Source: Vespertiliibacter pulmonis
GTDB lineage: Bacteria > Pseudomonadota > Gammaproteobacteria > Enterobacterales > Pasteurellaceae
Assembly: GCF_013377275.1 (NCBI RefSeq)
Contig: NZ_CP016615.1
Span: 124,001-188,000 of the forward strand
Direction of reading: 5' to 3'
DNA length: 64,000 nucleotides
The stretch's first letter is position 1. Each line of letters begins with the position of its first letter. This document shows, in pieces, positions 50,162-63,398 of the stretch. A model generated the notes under the pieces. It saw only the letters and a program-made list of their open reading frames with translations, did not search any database and was not told the DNA's origin. The position numbers and the translations under genes are program-made.

Positions 50162-51940
50162 TTATTCCCCAAATTGCAAGCTATATAACTGCTTATAAGC
50201 CCCGCATTTCTCAAGCAACTCTAAATGGGCTCCTCGCTCTACAATTTCACCTTGCTCAATAACTAAAATTTCATCAGCTTTTTCAATGGTTGATAGACGA
50301 TGGGCAATCACTAAAACAGTACGATCTTTTTGTAATTCCTCTAATGCAGACTGAATAGCTCGTTCTGATTCCGTATCTAACGCTGAAGTTGCTTCATCAA
50401 GCACCAATACAGGTGAATTTCGTAATAACGCTCGAGCAATTGCTAATCGCTGACGCTGACCACCAGAAAGGCTCACGCCATTTTCTCCAATGATCGTATC
50501 TAAGCCCAGTGGCATTTTCTCAATAAATTCCATTGCATAAGCAGCTTTTGCTGCATTGATAATCTGTTCTCGACTATATTTTTCTTGTGCAGCATACGCA
50601 ATATTATTCGCAATTGTATCATTAAATAAATGCACCTGTTGCGATACAATCGCACACTGTTCACGTAAATTATTTAGGGTATAGTCTGAAATTGATATAT
50701 CATCAAGATAGATATTACCTGAATCTACATCATAAAAACGGGTAATAAGATTAGCAATTGTTGATTTACCTGAACCCGAACGCCCAACTAATGCTAATGT
50801 TTTACCTGCTGGTAGCTCAAAAGAGAGATGTTTTAACGCAGGGGTATCTTTACCAAAATAGGTAAAAGTAACATTATCAAAACGAATATCACCTTTTGCT
50901 CGTTTGACTTGATACGCTCCCGTATTTTTTTCCGTTGGTACATCAAAGAGTGTGAATAACGTTTGGCAAGCAGCCATTCCTCGTTGAAATTGCGCATTCA
51001 CATTTGTGAGTGTTTTCAGTGGGCGTAAAATCCCCATTAGCGCACCAATCACAGCTGCGAACTCCCCTGCGGTTAAACTATCACCAATAATATCTGGCGA
51101 TCCTGCCACAAAAAGTACCACCGCTAACGCAAAAGACGCAATAATTTGAATAATAGGATCAGAAATTGCAGATGCCGCCACCATTTTCATTCCTTTACGG
51201 CGCATATCATTACTCGTACGATTAAAACGGGTCTCTTCCACCTCTTGCCCACCAAATGAGAGTACAACTTTATGCCCTCTTAACATTTGCTCTGCACTTT
51301 CTGTCATACTTCCCATTGATTCCTGCATATTACGACTTAGCATACGAAAACGTTTAGAAACCAAGCGAATTAATACTGCAATAACTGGACCGACTAAAAA
51401 AAGAACAAGAGATAAACGCCAGCTATAATAAAACATTGTAGTAATTAAAAAGAGAATATAGACCCCTTCCCTCACAACACTTTGCAATGCGCTTGCAGAA
51501 GAAGACGCAACTTGTTCTGAATCATAGGTAATACGAGAGAGCAATTTTCCTGATGAATTTTGGTCAAAAAAGGTAACTGGCATAAACATCAAATGTTTAA
51601 ATACCTTTTGACGCATTGTCATTACAACCTTGCCCGACACCCACGCCAAGCAATAACTCGAAATAAAACTCGTTATACCTCTAGCAAAAATCAATCCAAT
51701 CACGACAAATGCCATTATTTTTAGAAAATGGCGATCAGAATTCCCTCCGAACCCCTCATCAATAAGTGGTTTTAGCATCGTAATTAAATAAGCGTCTGAT
51801 GCAGCATTCAATATCATTGCAACCATCGCCACTAAAATTCCTAATTTAAACGGCGAGATCATTGGCCATAATCGTTTAAATGTCTGCATTGTGGACTGAT
51901 CTTTTGTCAGCTCATCAATAGAAAAAGAATGTTTTGCCAT
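50162..51940 (-). CDS. msbA: Lipid A export ATP-binding/permease protein MsbA
   Basis: An ABC exporter that flips lipid A-core across the inner membrane. 592 residues: six membrane helices (about 28-320), then ATPase with Walker [10 protein letters not shown], signature [16 protein letters not shown], Walker [13 protein letters not shown]. Monocistronic here; lpxK, usually next, is not seen. AAAT-rich leader. Confidence 0.96.
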   Translation of the reverse strand: MAKHSFSIDELTKDQSTMQTFKRLWPMISPFKLGILVAMVAMILNAASDAYLITMLKPLIDEGFGGNSDRHFLKIMAFVVIGLIFARGITSFISSYCLAWVSGKVVMTMRQKVFKHLMFMPVTFFDQNSSGKLLSRITYDSEQVASSSASALQSVVREGVYILFLITTMFYYSWRLSLVLFLVGPVIAVLIRLVSKRFRMLSRNMQESMGSMTESAEQMLRGHKVVLSFGGQEVEETRFNRTSNDMRRKGMKMVAASAISDPIIQIIASFALAVVLFVAGSPDIIGDSLTAGEFAAVIGALMGILRPLKTLTNVNAQFQRGMAACQTLFTLFDVPTEKNTGAYQVKRAKGDIRFDNVTFTYFGKDTPALKHLSFELPAGKTLALVGRSGSGKSTIANLITRFYDVDSGNIYLDDISISDYTLNNLREQCAIVSQQVHLFNDTIANNIAYAAQEKYSREQIINAAKAAYAMEFIEKMPLGLDTIIGENGVSLSGGQRQRLAIARALLRNSPVLVLDEATSALDTESERAIQSALEELQKDRTVLVIAHRLSTIEKADEILVIEQGEIVERGAHLELLEKCGAYKQLYSLQFGE

Positions 51941-52026
51941 ATTTTAGGTATCCATCAAGTAAGATTGGCAATTTTAAAGATAATTGCCACTATTCAAAAT
52001 TTATCTAAGTTAGATATCAGACAATA

Positions 52027-52083
52027 ACAAGCGGTTAAATAACAAATATTTTTGCAAAAATTTATACTAATCTAACCGCTTGT
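52027..52083 (-). terminator. Inverted uptake-signal pair at the yoaA 3' end
   Basis: ACAAGCGGTTA (52027-52037) and TAACCGCTTGT (52073-52083) are inverted copies of the uptake signal about 35 bases apart. The right copy encodes the last residues (Thr-Ser-Gly-stop) of YoaA. After the left arm the minus strand lacks a clean T run, so it is a weak terminator at best. Confidence 0.5.
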
Positions 52084-53994
52084 TTGTAAAAAATTCATCA
52101 CTTTATTTAAGTCTCTCGTTCGAGATGAAGGGGGAAGGCTTTTCAAAAATGTTGCACCATAATTTCTCATCACTAAACGAGAATCACAAATAATAACCAC
52201 ACCTCTATCCGTTACATCACGAATTAACCGCCCAACGCCTTGTTTTAAAGTAATCACGGCTTCAGGGATTTGAATGTCATTAAAAGGATCGCCGCCTTGT
52301 AAACGACAATCTTCCATTCTCGCTTTTAATAGTGGATCATCTGGCGCTGCGAAAGGGAGCTTATCAATAATGACTAGCGATAGCTTATCTCCTCTTACAT
52401 CAATTCCTTCCCAAAAACTTTGAGTAGCAACTAACACACTATTCGGTTCAGATACAAATTTTTCAAGTAAGCGAGTCTTGCTCGTTTCACCTTGTAAGAG
52501 AACACTTAGCGAGCTATGTTCTCGTAAAAAATCTGCTAATCCACGCATCATAAAATAAGAGGTGCAGAGAAGAAAACAACGCCCTTTATTCGCTTCAATT
52601 ACGGGCTGAAGGCGCTTTCCTAACTCGGTAACCGTATATGCCCGATTGCTATCAGGTAAATAACGAGGAACGCAAAGTAAAGACTGCTTTTGATAATCAA
52701 AAGGACTTTGTAGCACCATCTGTTCTGCATTTTCAATACCAAGCCGTTGGCAAAAATGATCAAACTTTCCATTTACTTCCAATGTTGCTGAAGTAAAAAC
52801 CCAACCGATTTGCTGATGTTTGAGTTGCTCCCCAAATTTATCAGCAACAGTTAATGGGGTTATATGTAAGCCAAAAGAACGCCCATTTGCTTCAAACCAG
52901 TAGCAAAATCCAACAACAGTCGTATCACTTAATTTTTTTAGCAAGTCTTTAATTTCTGTGACTCGTTCAAAAATTTTATCTAATGTTTCCGATCGCCCAA
53001 GGGATTTTTTAATCACGTCTTTTAGGAAATCAAGCGTTTCATTCAGTTTCTGCAAGCCTTCTACAACATTTATATTTTGAAATAATTCACGCAAATTACC
53101 TCGCTGTGAATTTTCACCTAAGAGTAAACGAAAATCTTGTACAACTTTTTGCAATAAATCTGCCGCTTTGCCTAATTGAGCGAGATCTTTAAGTTCTGAA
53201 CGGTAAACAAGTGTACAGTCTTTACTAAGATCAAATAACTGGCGAGAGGTTAGCGACTGCCCAAAATATTGGCTTGCAATATCAGGAAGCTGATGAGCTT
53301 CATCAAAAATAACCAGCTCTGCTTCAGGGATCAATTCACCAAAACCACTTTCTTTTACGGCCATATCCGCACAAAATAAATGGTGATTAACCACAACAAG
53401 ATCAGCCTCCATTGCTCGCCTACGAGCCTGAACCACATAGCATTCCTTGTAACTTGGGCAATCTACTCCTAAACAGTTTTCAGTGGTACTCACTAACTGC
53501 GGAAGAAGTGGGCTATCTTCTGCAATCGTAATACATTCGCTTAAATCACCGCTTGCTGTTGATGTCTGCCATTTACGCACCTTACCCAAATCTGACAACA
53601 CCGATTTATCGCCTAAAACCCCCAATGCAATCAGTTTATCTAATCGTTCTAAACAGAGATAATTGGCTCGCCCTTTCAATAATGCAACATTTCCCTTATA
53701 TTTTAAAGCCTTTTGAATTGTTGGCAGATCTCGGCTAAAAAGCTGATCTTGTAGGTTTTTAGATCCAGTAGAAATAATTGTTTTTTTCCCCGAAAGCAGT
53801 GCAGGCACAAGATAAGCAAATGTCTTCCCCGTCCCAGTCCCCGCTTCAACAACGGCACTTTTGGAAAATTTTACGGCTCGACCAACCGCTTGTGCCATTT
53901 CAATTTGAGCTTGACGTGGCAAAAAACCACGAATATTTTGGCTCAATGTACCTGTTGGGCTAAATGTCTGCTCAATTTTATTCTTTAATGTCAT
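52072..53994 (-). CDS. yoaA: DinG-family ATP-dependent DNA helicase YoaA
   Basis: An XPD-like 5'-3' helicase. 640 residues: Walker A AGTGTGKTFAYL (about 51-62), four cluster cysteines C114, C174, C179 and C185 (CLGVDCPSYKEC), DEAH box at VIFDEAHQLPD, motif VI VGRLIRDVTDRG. In E. coli YoaA works with the clamp-loader subunit HolC in DNA-damage tolerance; length fits YoaA better than DinG. An exact uptake signal (53885-53893) lies inside. Confidence 0.9.
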   Translation of the reverse strand: MTLKNKIEQTFSPTGTLSQNIRGFLPRQAQIEMAQAVGRAVKFSKSAVVEAGTGTGKTFAYLVPALLSGKKTIISTGSKNLQDQLFSRDLPTIQKALKYKGNVALLKGRANYLCLERLDKLIALGVLGDKSVLSDLGKVRKWQTSTASGDLSECITIAEDSPLLPQLVSTTENCLGVDCPSYKECYVVQARRRAMEADLVVVNHHLFCADMAVKESGFGELIPEAELVIFDEAHQLPDIASQYFGQSLTSRQLFDLSKDCTLVYRSELKDLAQLGKAADLLQKVVQDFRLLLGENSQRGNLRELFQNINVVEGLQKLNETLDFLKDVIKKSLGRSETLDKIFERVTEIKDLLKKLSDTTVVGFCYWFEANGRSFGLHITPLTVADKFGEQLKHQQIGWVFTSATLEVNGKFDHFCQRLGIENAEQMVLQSPFDYQKQSLLCVPRYLPDSNRAYTVTELGKRLQPVIEANKGRCFLLCTSYFMMRGLADFLREHSSLSVLLQGETSKTRLLEKFVSEPNSVLVATQSFWEGIDVRGDKLSLVIIDKLPFAAPDDPLLKARMEDCRLQGGDPFNDIQIPEAVITLKQGVGRLIRDVTDRGVVIICDSRLVMRNYGATFLKSLPPSSRTRDLNKVMNFLQTSG

Positions 53995-54105
53995 AAATTA
54001 CTGTGCGTAAAACCCTGTTTTCTGATTACTCACTGATTTACATCGGTTTATTTAAATAGATTATTGATAGACACCGTTTGTTACATTTATCAATGATAAG
54101 TCAAA

Positions 54106-55443
54106 TTATGAATATCGTTTCAAATCACTGGCTTGATCTTGTTCTTTTAACCACGCTAATTTTTCTTTAATCTGTTTTTCCATTCCCCTCTCCGTTGGGA
54201 AATAAAATTGTGTATCTTTCAACTCTGGTGGAAAATAATTTTCCCCAGCAGCATAAGCATTCAGTTCATTATGTGCATAACGATACTCTTTACCATACCC
54301 TAATGATTCCATCAATTTCGTTGGGGCATTGCGTAAATGCTCTGGCACATCATAATCTTTTGCTTCTTTTACTAGCTCTTTTGCCATATTAAACGCTGTA
54401 TAAACTGCATTACTTTTCGGCGCAACGGCAAGATAAACAATCGCTTGGGCAATCGCTCTTTCCCCTTCAGCCGCCCCAACTCGGGTATAACAATCCCACG
54501 CAGATAAGGCAATTTGCATACCTCTAGGATCTGCATTCCCCACATCTTCAGAAGCAATCGCCAATAATCGTCTTGCAACATATAATGGGTCTCCCCCTGC
54601 CGTTAAAATTCGAGCATACCAATATAATGCTCCATCAGGAGATGATCCTCGCACAGATTTATGCAATGCCGAAATAAGATCATAATAGCGATCGCCCCCT
54701 TTATCAAAGCGAGCTTGCCGTTCACCTAGCACTTCTGTTAAAAGCTGTCGATTAAATACTTTTCCTTCGGGAAGGAGCTCTGCCATATCTGACATCAGTT
54801 CTAAACAGTTTAAGGCAAAACGAGCATCGCCATTCACATAATCGGCTAATAGAGCTAATACATCATCTTGTAAAATAATCGTTTCATTGCCTAAACCCCG
54901 TGTTTTATCTGTTAAAGCATTTTGCAAAACTTTTATGATATCGACCGCTTGTAAAGGCTTGAGAATATAAATTCGAGTGCGTGAAAGCAAAGCGTTATTT
55001 AATTCAAATGAAGGATTTTCTGTTGTCGCTCCAACAAAAATAATTGTCCCGTCTTCAATATAGGGTAAAAACGCATCTTGCTGGCTTTTATTAAAACGGT
55101 GAGCTTCATCAACAAAAAGTAGAGTTCGTCTCCCTGTTTGGTAATTTATTTTTGCCCGTTCAATCGCTTCTCTGATCTCTTTTATTCCACTAGTTACCGC
55201 AGAAAGCCGCTCAACTTCTGCCTCTAATTCTGAGGCAATAATTTCTGCTAAAGTTGTTTTACCTGTGCCAGGGGGCCCCCAAAGAATCATTGAATGGCTA
55301 TGCCCTGATTCTATTGCACGGCGTAAGGGCTTTCCAATACCAATAAGATGAGATTGCCCAATATATTCATCTAAGTGCCGTGGACGCATTTTGGCAGAAA
55401 GCGGTCGAAAATCGGTTGAAAAATCAAAAGAAAATGTGCTCAT
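54106..55443 (-). CDS. rarA: Replication-associated recombination protein RarA
   Basis: An AAA+ ATPase (MgsA) acting at stalled forks. 445 residues from the ATG at 55443, which overlaps the mreD stop (TAATG); a longer in-frame start at 55500 would lie inside mreD. Walker [14 protein letters not shown], Walker [20 protein letters not shown]. The C-terminal MgsA domain is complete. Contiguous with mreBCD, an unusual functional mix. Confidence 0.93.
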   Translation of the reverse strand: MSTFSFDFSTDFRPLSAKMRPRHLDEYIGQSHLIGIGKPLRRAIESGHSHSMILWGPPGTGKTTLAEIIASELEAEVERLSAVTSGIKEIREAIERAKINYQTGRRTLLFVDEAHRFNKSQQDAFLPYIEDGTIIFVGATTENPSFELNNALLSRTRIYILKPLQAVDIIKVLQNALTDKTRGLGNETIILQDDVLALLADYVNGDARFALNCLELMSDMAELLPEGKVFNRQLLTEVLGERQARFDKGGDRYYDLISALHKSVRGSSPDGALYWYARILTAGGDPLYVARRLLAIASEDVGNADPRGMQIALSAWDCYTRVGAAEGERAIAQAIVYLAVAPKSNAVYTAFNMAKELVKEAKDYDVPEHLRNAPTKLMESLGYGKEYRYAHNELNAYAAGENYFPPELKDTQFYFPTERGMEKQIKEKLAWLKEQDQASDLKRYS

Positions 55444-55931
55444 TAACGTAGTTGTAAACCTCGGCGAATATGACGCATTAATAAAAAGACCCAAGGCCAT
55501 AAAATACCGCTAATTAATGCTCCAAAAAGTTCTTGTGAATTGAATTCAGCACCGTGTAAGATCAATTCAACGAAGAAAATTGAGAAACGAATTAAGCTAA
55601 CATAAAAAACAACCAATATTCCTTGTAACCAAAGTGATAGATTGCGTAAAATTAGATGATGTTTTGCTACAAAGTAAATTGCAATAGATAAAACTAAGGC
55701 GTGCACCCCTAAAATTGACCCTAAAATAACATCCCAAACAATCCCTGCAACAAATGCTGTGCCAACACTAATTTTGCTCGGTAACGCTAACGCCCAATAA
55801 ATAAGTACTAATACAACCCAAGCTGGGCGTAATGCTTGAAAACCTGCGGGCCAAGGCATAATTTCTAATACAAATGCAACAATAAAAATCAGCACTAATA
55901 TAAGAAATTGAAAAATGGTATTTTGTTTCAC
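55443..55931 (-). CDS. mreD: Rod shape-determining protein MreD
   Basis: 162 residues, five membrane segments, part of the elongasome linking MreB to cell-wall enzymes. It starts at GTG (55931), overlapping mreC's stop by four bases (GTGA). Its stop overlaps the rarA start. Confidence 0.93.
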   Translation of the reverse strand: MKQNTIFQFLILVLIFIVAFVLEIMPWPAGFQALRPAWVVLVLIYWALALPSKISVGTAFVAGIVWDVILGSILGVHALVLSIAIYFVAKHHLILRNLSLWLQGILVVFYVSLIRFSIFFVELILHGAEFNSQELFGALISGILWPWVFLLMRHIRRGLQLR

Positions 55932-56947
55932 TGCTCTACTCCCATTTGATTTTCAGTTTCTGGTATTTCATCAACCGCTTCTACTGGTGGCTGCTTTTCT
56001 TGTTCTTCATTTATTTTTACTTTTTTAATTGATTTCAAGCGGTCTAATCGGTTTAAACTTTGACGACGCTCTTCTACCACATTACGAACATCTTGTGGAG
56101 AGATTTTCTGCGTTTTACGAGAGTCTTCCCCCGTTGGCCACAATAGTAATAAATAACGCAAACGTTCTAATGAAGCAAGTGGACGTGCAGTTGCTCGAGC
56201 AAAATGGCTCGCCCCATTATTCACAACTGTTTCAACCACAGCAACCGGATAACCTTCAGGGAAATTCCCCCCTAACCCAGAGGTAACCAAAACATCACCT
56301 TTTGCAATATCTACAGTACGAGGAAGATGATCTAAAATTAATTCTTCATTATGCCCTGTCCCACTTGCAATACCTCGAACATCATTGCGTAATACTTGTA
56401 CAGGAATAGCATGAGTCACATCTGTTAGCATTAACACTCGGCTACTATTTTCACCCACTGAAATAACTTGCCCAACGACCCCTCGCTCATCAATAACAGG
56501 CTGGCCAACAAAAGCACCATCAGCTTTTCCTTGATTGATTACAATTTGTTGGCGATATGCATCCATTTCTGCAGTAAGCACTTCCGCTACTTTTTTATAT
56601 TCATCTTGTCTTAAGGGTGAGCTAAGTAATAAGCGTAAACGCTGATTTTCCACTTTTAACTGATTAAGCAGTAATAAATCTGCACTTTGTTCACGTAATT
56701 GCTGGCGTAATGCTTGATTTTCGATTTTCAATTTTTGGCTATCAATAAAATTATTACTGACACCATCTAACACGACTCTCGGTGTATTTGCAAAATAGTA
56801 TAAGCCACTGACCGCTGTCTCAAGTACATTACGCACTTGTAACATTGCAGAGCTTCGCCCATCTAAAAAGATGCAGGCAATAGAAAGTGTCATTGCTGCA
56901 AAAAGACGGACACCAAGGGAAGGGACTTTAGCAAAAATTGGTTTCAT
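55928..56947 (-). CDS. mreC: Rod shape-determining protein MreC
   Basis: Bitopic periplasmic protein scaffolding the elongasome. 339 residues: membrane helix about 12-28, coiled coil about 65-105 (KIENQALRQQLREQSADLLL), beta domain (VIDERGVVGQVISVGENSSR), then an acidic, Lys/Glu-rich tail after residue 275 that is longer than usual. It overlaps mreD. Confidence 0.94.
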   Translation of the reverse strand: MKPIFAKVPSLGVRLFAAMTLSIACIFLDGRSSAMLQVRNVLETAVSGLYYFANTPRVVLDGVSNNFIDSQKLKIENQALRQQLREQSADLLLLNQLKVENQRLRLLLSSPLRQDEYKKVAEVLTAEMDAYRQQIVINQGKADGAFVGQPVIDERGVVGQVISVGENSSRVLMLTDVTHAIPVQVLRNDVRGIASGTGHNEELILDHLPRTVDIAKGDVLVTSGLGGNFPEGYPVAVVETVVNNGASHFARATARPLASLERLRYLLLLWPTGEDSRKTQKISPQDVRNVVEERRQSLNRLDRLKSIKKVKINEEQEKQPPVEAVDEIPETENQMGVEQ

Positions 56948-57052
56948 TTTTTATCTGGAAACTAGCTGAAAAAAGAGATTAATGAAAAAGTAAAATGGAC
57001 AACTCTAATTCAGATTGTCCATTTCAAGCTATCTCAATAAATTATATGATAA

Positions 57053-58411
<1,359 letters not shown>

Positions 58412-59944
58412 ATGCTAATTGGTATTCCTAAAGAACTGCTCGCTAACGAAAGTAGAGTGGCGGCAACGCCCAAGACTGTTGAGCAAATTCTTAAATTAGG
58501 TTTCGATGTTATTGTTGAACATAATGCAGGGTTTAACGCTAGCTTTGAAGATACTGCTTATGCTCAGGCTGGAGCAACTATTGGTAATCAACAAGCGGTT
58601 TGGAATGCTGATATTATATTCAAAGTCAATCCCCCAACTGATGATGAAATTACGCTATTAAAAGAAGGGGCTACCTTAATTAGCTTTGTTTGGCCTGCAC
58701 AAAATCCAACGTTAATGGAAAAATTATCGGCAAAAAATATTAACGTACTTGCAATGGATTGTGTTCCCCGTATTTCACGGGCTCAATCTCTTGATGCTCT
58801 TAGCTCAATGGCAAACATTGCGGGGTATCGTGCGGTTGTTGAAGCAGCCCACGAATTTGGCCGCTTTTTTACAGGACAAATTACTGCTGCGGGTAAAGTT
58901 CCTCCAGCTAAAGTCCTTGTAATCGGTGCAGGCGTTGCGGGGTTAGCTGCAATTGGAGCAGCAAATAGCTTAGGTGCGATTGTACGATCTTTTGACTCTC
59001 GTCCAGAAGTAAAAGAACAAGTACAAAGTATGGGTGCTGAATTTTTAGAAATCGATTTCAAAGAAGAAGGCGGAAGTGGTGATGGCTATGCCAAAGTAAT
59101 GTCTGAAGAATTCAACAAACGTGCTTTAGCGTTATACGCTGAACAAGCAAAAGATGTTGATATTATTATTACAACCGCTCTCATTCCTGGAAAGCCAGCC
59201 CCTCGACTTATTACTAAAGAAATGGTTGAGTCAATGAAGCCTGGCTCAGTCATTGTTGATCTTGCTGCCGCCACAGGAGGTAATTGTGAGCTAACTAAAG
59301 CGGGAGAAGTTGTTATTACCGATAATCAAGTAAAAATTATCGGTTATACTGACTTACCAAGCCGTTTACCTGCCCAATCCTCTCAACTTTACGGCACAAA
59401 TTTAGTAAATCTTCTTAAACTTCTTACCAAAGAGAAAGACGGCAACATTGATATTAATTTTGATGATGTGGTATTGCGTGGCGTTACCGTCATTCGCCAA
59501 GGGGAAATCACCTTCCCAGCCCCACCAATTCAAGTATCGGCTCAGCCACAACAAACGATAAAAGCAACGCAAGCGGTTAAAAAAGAAGAAAAAATTGCTG
59601 ATCCTCGTATTAAATACGGCGTAATGGCAACGATTGGCTTACTATTCTTACTTATTATGTCTGTTGCTCCATCTGAATTTTTATCTCATTTCACGGTATT
59701 TGTACTCTCGTGTGTTGTTGGCTATTATGTTGTTTGGAATGTAAGCCACGCTCTGCATACCCCACTTATGGCAGTAACTAACGCTATTTCTGGTATTATT
59801 ATTGTCGGTGCATTACTACAAATTGCTCAGGGAGGCTTATTTATCAGCCTACTTGCTTTCATTGCAATTTTAGTGGCGAGTATCAATATTTTCGGTGGCT
59901 TTAAAGTTACTCAACGTATGCTTGCTATGTTCAGAAAAGGTTAA
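58412..59944 (+). CDS. pntA: NAD(P) transhydrogenase subunit alpha
   Basis: Proton-translocating transhydrogenase, NAD-binding subunit. 510 residues: the alanine-dehydrogenase-like domain I ([20 protein letters not shown]; dinucleotide motif [22 protein letters not shown]), then about four membrane helices at the C-terminus. A strong AAAGGAG site. pntB follows by ten bases. An exact uptake signal (58591-58599) lies inside. Confidence 0.96.
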   Translation: MLIGIPKELLANESRVAATPKTVEQILKLGFDVIVEHNAGFNASFEDTAYAQAGATIGNQQAVWNADIIFKVNPPTDDEITLLKEGATLISFVWPAQNPTLMEKLSAKNINVLAMDCVPRISRAQSLDALSSMANIAGYRAVVEAAHEFGRFFTGQITAAGKVPPAKVLVIGAGVAGLAAIGAANSLGAIVRSFDSRPEVKEQVQSMGAEFLEIDFKEEGGSGDGYAKVMSEEFNKRALALYAEQAKDVDIIITTALIPGKPAPRLITKEMVESMKPGSVIVDLAAATGGNCELTKAGEVVITDNQVKIIGYTDLPSRLPAQSSQLYGTNLVNLLKLLTKEKDGNIDINFDDVVLRGVTVIRQGEITFPAPPIQVSAQPQQTIKATQAVKKEEKIADPRIKYGVMATIGLLFLLIMSVAPSEFLSHFTVFVLSCVVGYYVVWNVSHALHTPLMAVTNAISGIIIVGALLQIAQGGLFISLLAFIAILVASINIFGGFKVTQRMLAMFRKG

Positions 59945-59954
59945 GGAGTAAAAA

Positions 59955-61328
59955 ATGTCTTTAGGTTTAGTACAAGCTGCATACATTATTGCAGCCCTTC
60001 TATTTATTATGAGTTTGGCAGGATTATCCAAACATGAAACTGCAAAAGCTGGGTGTTGGTACGGTATTTCTGGTATGACCATCGCTCTTATTACCACCAT
60101 TTTTGGCCCTGAATCACAAGGAACAATTTGGATCTTAATTGCAATGGCAATTGGCGGATTTATTGGCGTTCGTAAAGCACTCAAAGTAGAGATGACAGAA
60201 ATGCCAGAGCTTGTTGCAATTTTGCATAGTTTTGTCGGGCTTGCTGCAGTTCTCGTTGGTTTTAACAGCTATGGATTACATCACATTGATAATACAACTT
60301 TACAAACAATTCACAATGTTGAAGTCTTTTTAGGGATCTTTATTGGTGCAGTAACCTTCACGGGGTCTATTGTTGCCTTTGGAAAACTCAGTGGTAAAAT
60401 AAATTCCAAAGCCTTAATGCTACCTCACCGTCATAAATTAAATTTAATTGCTATTATTATTTCAGCGTTATTGATGATTGTTTTTATCAATCATCCAGAC
60501 AATATCTTCCCCGTATTAGTGATGACGATAATTGCTCTTGCTTTTGGCTGGCATTTAGTTGCCTCAATTGGTGGAGCTGATATGCCCGTAGTAGTTTCAA
60601 TGCTAAATTCTTATTCAGGTTGGGCGGCAGCGGCGGCTGGTTTTATGCTCAATAATGACCTACTCATCGTAACAGGGGCATTAGTTGGTTCATCAGGTGC
60701 AATCCTCTCTTACATTATGTGTAAAGCAATGAACCGCTCATTTATCAGCGTAATTGCAGGTGGATTTGGTAATGATGTGGTTGTGAGCAGTGAAACAGAA
60801 CAAGGTGAACACCGAGAAACAACGGCAGAAGAAGTCGCTGAAATGTTAAAAAATGCCAGCTCAGTTATTATCACTCCAGGCTACGGAATGGCGGTTGCTC
60901 AAGCTCAATATCCTGTGGCAGAAATCACACAAAAATTGCGTGAACGTGGGATCAATGTACGTTTTGGTATTCACCCCGTAGCTGGTCGCTTACCTGGGCA
61001 TATGAATGTACTCCTCGCTGAAGCAAAAGTGCCTTATGACATTGTGCTAGAAATGGACGAAATCAATGATGATTTTTCCAATACTGATGTAGTGCTAGTT
61101 ATCGGTGCAAATGATACCGTCAATCCAGCCGCAATGGACGATCCTAATAGTCCTATTGCGGGAATGCCTGTGTTAGAAGTTTGGAATGCTGACAATGTAA
61201 TTGTCTTTAAACGCTCAATGGCAGTAGGCTATGCAGGGGTACAAAATCCACTGTTCTTTAAAGAAAATACACAAATGCTATTTGGTGATGCAAAAGAACG
61301 TGTTGATGATATTTTAAAAGCTCTTTAA
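59955..61328 (+). CDS. pntB: NAD(P) transhydrogenase subunit beta
   Basis: Membrane domain II plus NADP-binding domain III. 457 residues: eight to nine helices (about 4-260), then [20 protein letters not shown] and [10 protein letters not shown] of the NADP site. It pairs with pntA to make NADPH using the proton gradient. A strong terminator follows. Confidence 0.96.
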   Translation: MSLGLVQAAYIIAALLFIMSLAGLSKHETAKAGCWYGISGMTIALITTIFGPESQGTIWILIAMAIGGFIGVRKALKVEMTEMPELVAILHSFVGLAAVLVGFNSYGLHHIDNTTLQTIHNVEVFLGIFIGAVTFTGSIVAFGKLSGKINSKALMLPHRHKLNLIAIIISALLMIVFINHPDNIFPVLVMTIIALAFGWHLVASIGGADMPVVVSMLNSYSGWAAAAAGFMLNNDLLIVTGALVGSSGAILSYIMCKAMNRSFISVIAGGFGNDVVVSSETEQGEHRETTAEEVAEMLKNASSVIITPGYGMAVAQAQYPVAEITQKLRERGINVRFGIHPVAGRLPGHMNVLLAEAKVPYDIVLEMDEINDDFSNTDVVLVIGANDTVNPAAMDDPNSPIAGMPVLEVWNADNVIVFKRSMAVGYAGVQNPLFFKENTQMLFGDAKERVDDILKAL

Positions 61329-61359
61329 ATATAACGTAATTTAACGTTTAGCCTATATA

Positions 61360-61396
61360 AAAGCCGTATTTTCAGTGTAAAATACGGCTTTATTTT
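61360..61396 (+). terminator. Terminator after pntAB
   Basis: AAGCCGTATTTT (61361-61372) and AAAATACGGCTT (61379-61390) form a perfect stem, followed by TATTTTAT. Confidence 0.88.
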
Positions 61397-61413
61397 ATCG
61401 CTTACTTTATTGT

Positions 61414-62001
61414 ATGTCTGAATTTATCGAAGAGCACCCATTTCCCCCCTTACTCCCACCGAATACAACCGTAATGATGATGGGAACTTTCCCGCCTGCT
61501 GCAGAAAAACGATGTATGAATTTTTATTATCCTAATTTCCAAAATGATATGTGGCGAATCTATGGTGAAATTTTTTTCAGTAATCCACTACATTTCCAAA
61601 TAAAAGATGAAAAGCAGTTCGACTCTGCAAAAATATCACAATTTATACAACAGAAAGGCATTGCTCTTTGCCCTACGGTAAATAAAGCCATTAGAGAACA
61701 TAACAATGCGTCTGATAAATATTTAAAGGTTGTAGAAGCAGTTAATTTGAATACTATATTACCACAAATCCCAAATTGCCAATGGCTATTTACCACAGGT
61801 GGAAAAGCAACGGATATTCTGCTAAATATGCTCCCTACTAAAACGAAAGCGCCCAAAACTAATGAATGGATTGACTATCACTACAATAATTTTCAACTCA
61901 AACTGTATCGTTTACCATCAACGTCAAGAGCTTACCCACTCAGTTTTTCTAAAAAAGTAGAAGCCTATCGACAATTCTTCCTCCTTTCTGGAATTTTATA
62001 A
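61414..62001 (+). CDS. Uracil-DNA glycosylase superfamily protein
   Basis: 195 residues. An early motif GTFPPAAEKRCMNFYYPN replaces the usual water-activating block, and LPSTSRAYPLSF replaces the C-terminal LPSP-type loop of mismatch-specific uracil glycosylases. Probable base-excision repair enzyme; exact subfamily and substrate are unknown. It lies alone between the pntB terminator and the convergent lpxA end. No good ribosome site is visible before the ATG at 61414. Confidence 0.75.
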   Translation: MSEFIEEHPFPPLLPPNTTVMMMGTFPPAAEKRCMNFYYPNFQNDMWRIYGEIFFSNPLHFQIKDEKQFDSAKISQFIQQKGIALCPTVNKAIREHNNASDKYLKVVEAVNLNTILPQIPNCQWLFTTGGKATDILLNMLPTKTKAPKTNEWIDYHYNNFQLKLYRLPSTSRAYPLSFSKKVEAYRQFFLLSGIL

Positions 62002-62003
62002 AC

Positions 62004-62066
62004 GCAAGCGGTCAGATCTTCTCCTATTTTACAAATGTAAATTTTAGGAGAAAACTAACCGCTTGT
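62004..62066. repeat. Nested hairpin with inverted near-uptake signals
   Basis: GCAAGCGGTCAG and CTAACCGCTTGT flank an inner hairpin TTCTCCTA...TAGGAGAA (62019-62026, 62045-62052). The right arm has an exact uptake signal (62058-62066). It lies between two convergent genes and probably acts as a shared 3' structure; T runs are poor. Confidence 0.5.
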
Positions 62067-62099
62067 TCAACGTAACTAATGTAATTATTGTTTCTTATT

Positions 62100-62894
62100 C
62101 TAACGGATAATACCCCGAGTAGAACGCTTGAAGAAATCTAAAAACAGGCTAATTGCTGCTTCTGTTTTAGCGTACTGCTCAATTTCAACAATCGCCTCTT
62201 CCAATGTTTTGCCACTGCGGTAAATAAGTTTATATACATTACGAATAGCGTGCATTGTGGCTTTTTCAAAACCTCGGCGTTTTAACCCTTCTAAATTAAC
62301 CCCAAATGGCTGTGCGTGATTACCTTGTGCTACAACATAAGGCGGAACATCTTGACTCACCATTGAACCACCGCCTAACATAACGTGAGAACCAATAACA
62401 ACAAATTGGTGAATAGCTGACATTCCACCTACAATCACAAAATCATCTAACGTAACATGCCCTGCAAGCGTACCATTATTTGCAATAATACAATGATTAC
62501 CAATAGAACAATCGTGAGCGATATGACAATTAATCATAAATAAATTATCATTGCCAATTTTAGTTATTCCCCCGCCTTGTACTGTTCCACGGTGAATAGT
62601 AACACTTTCACGAATACGATTTCGATCACCAATAATCGTTTTAGTTGGCTCACCACGGTATTTAAGATCTTGGTTAATTTCACCAATACTTGCAAATTGG
62701 AAAATCTGATTATCTTCCCCAATTTCAGTATCACCTTGGATCACAACATGAGAATGAATTTTTGTGCCAGCCCCAATTTTAACACCTTTACCGATCACAC
62801 AAAACGGACCTATCTCAACATTTTTACCAACAATAACTCCCTCTTCAATCACTGCAAGTGGGCTAATTTTTGCTGAAGGATCAATAAGTTGCAT
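62100..62894 (-). CDS. lpxA: UDP-N-acetylglucosamine acyltransferase LpxA
   Basis: First step of lipid A synthesis: transfers a hydroxyacyl chain from ACP to UDP-GlcNAc. 264 residues: left-handed beta-helix of hexapeptide repeats from residue 1, catalytic His in [11 protein letters not shown], helical C-terminus. It follows fabZ by 23 bases. lpxB, normally next, is absent; the glycosylase-like gene converges instead. Confidence 0.95.
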   Translation of the reverse strand: MQLIDPSAKISPLAVIEEGVIVGKNVEIGPFCVIGKGVKIGAGTKIHSHVVIQGDTEIGEDNQIFQFASIGEINQDLKYRGEPTKTIIGDRNRIRESVTIHRGTVQGGGITKIGNDNLFMINCHIAHDCSIGNHCIIANNGTLAGHVTLDDFVIVGGMSAIHQFVVIGSHVMLGGGSMVSQDVPPYVVAQGNHAQPFGVNLEGLKRRGFEKATMHAIRNVYKLIYRSGKTLEEAIVEIEQYAKTEAAISLFLDFFKRSTRGIIR

Positions 62895-62917
62895 AGTAAT
62901 TTTCCTTATAAATAAGA

Positions 62918-63370
62918 TTATTTACGGGCACACATCAGCTCCGCTTCACATACCACCTTACCATCTACTGATGCAATACCAGTAAAACGTGTAACACCTC
63001 GCACTTCCTTTAGAACTTCAACACGCAACTCCATTTGATCACCCGGTACAACTGGTTTTTTAAAACGAGCATTATCAATACCCGCAAAATAGAAAAGTGA
63101 ACCTTTTTCTAATTCCTGAGTTTTAAATGCTAAAATGCCCATTGCCTGTGCTAATGATTCTAAAATTAAAACGCCAGGGAAAATCGGTTTTTCAGGAAAG
63201 TGTCCTGTAAAGCAAGGTTCATTGACACTCACATTTTTGATAGCAGTAAGCCATTTCCCTTCTTCAAAATCCAGCACACGATCAACCATTAAAAATGGAT
63301 AACGATGTGGCAATAAACGCATAATTTCTTCAATCTCAACTATTTTGCTTACTTCACTAAGTTCTGACAC
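62918..63370 (-). CDS. fabZ: 3-hydroxyacyl-ACP dehydratase FabZ
   Basis: Dehydrates 3-hydroxyacyl-ACP in fatty acid synthesis, competing with LpxA and LpxD for the same pool. 150 residues from a GTG at 63370 ([12 protein letters not shown]), chosen because GAGGGA lies six bases upstream; a TTG at 63391 is the longer alternative. Active-site histidine in [14 protein letters not shown] and acid residue in [12 protein letters not shown]. Confidence 0.93.
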   Translation of the reverse strand: MSELSEVSKIVEIEEIMRLLPHRYPFLMVDRVLDFEEGKWLTAIKNVSVNEPCFTGHFPEKPIFPGVLILESLAQAMGILAFKTQELEKGSLFYFAGIDNARFKKPVVPGDQMELRVEVLKEVRGVTRFTGIASVDGKVVCEAELMCARK

Positions 63371-63398
63371 AGTAAGTCCCTCTTCAATCAACTATAAT

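Noticed and set aside
63371-63391. TTG start for fabZ
   Set aside because: The GTG at 63370 has a better-spaced GAGGGA site and gives the usual family length.
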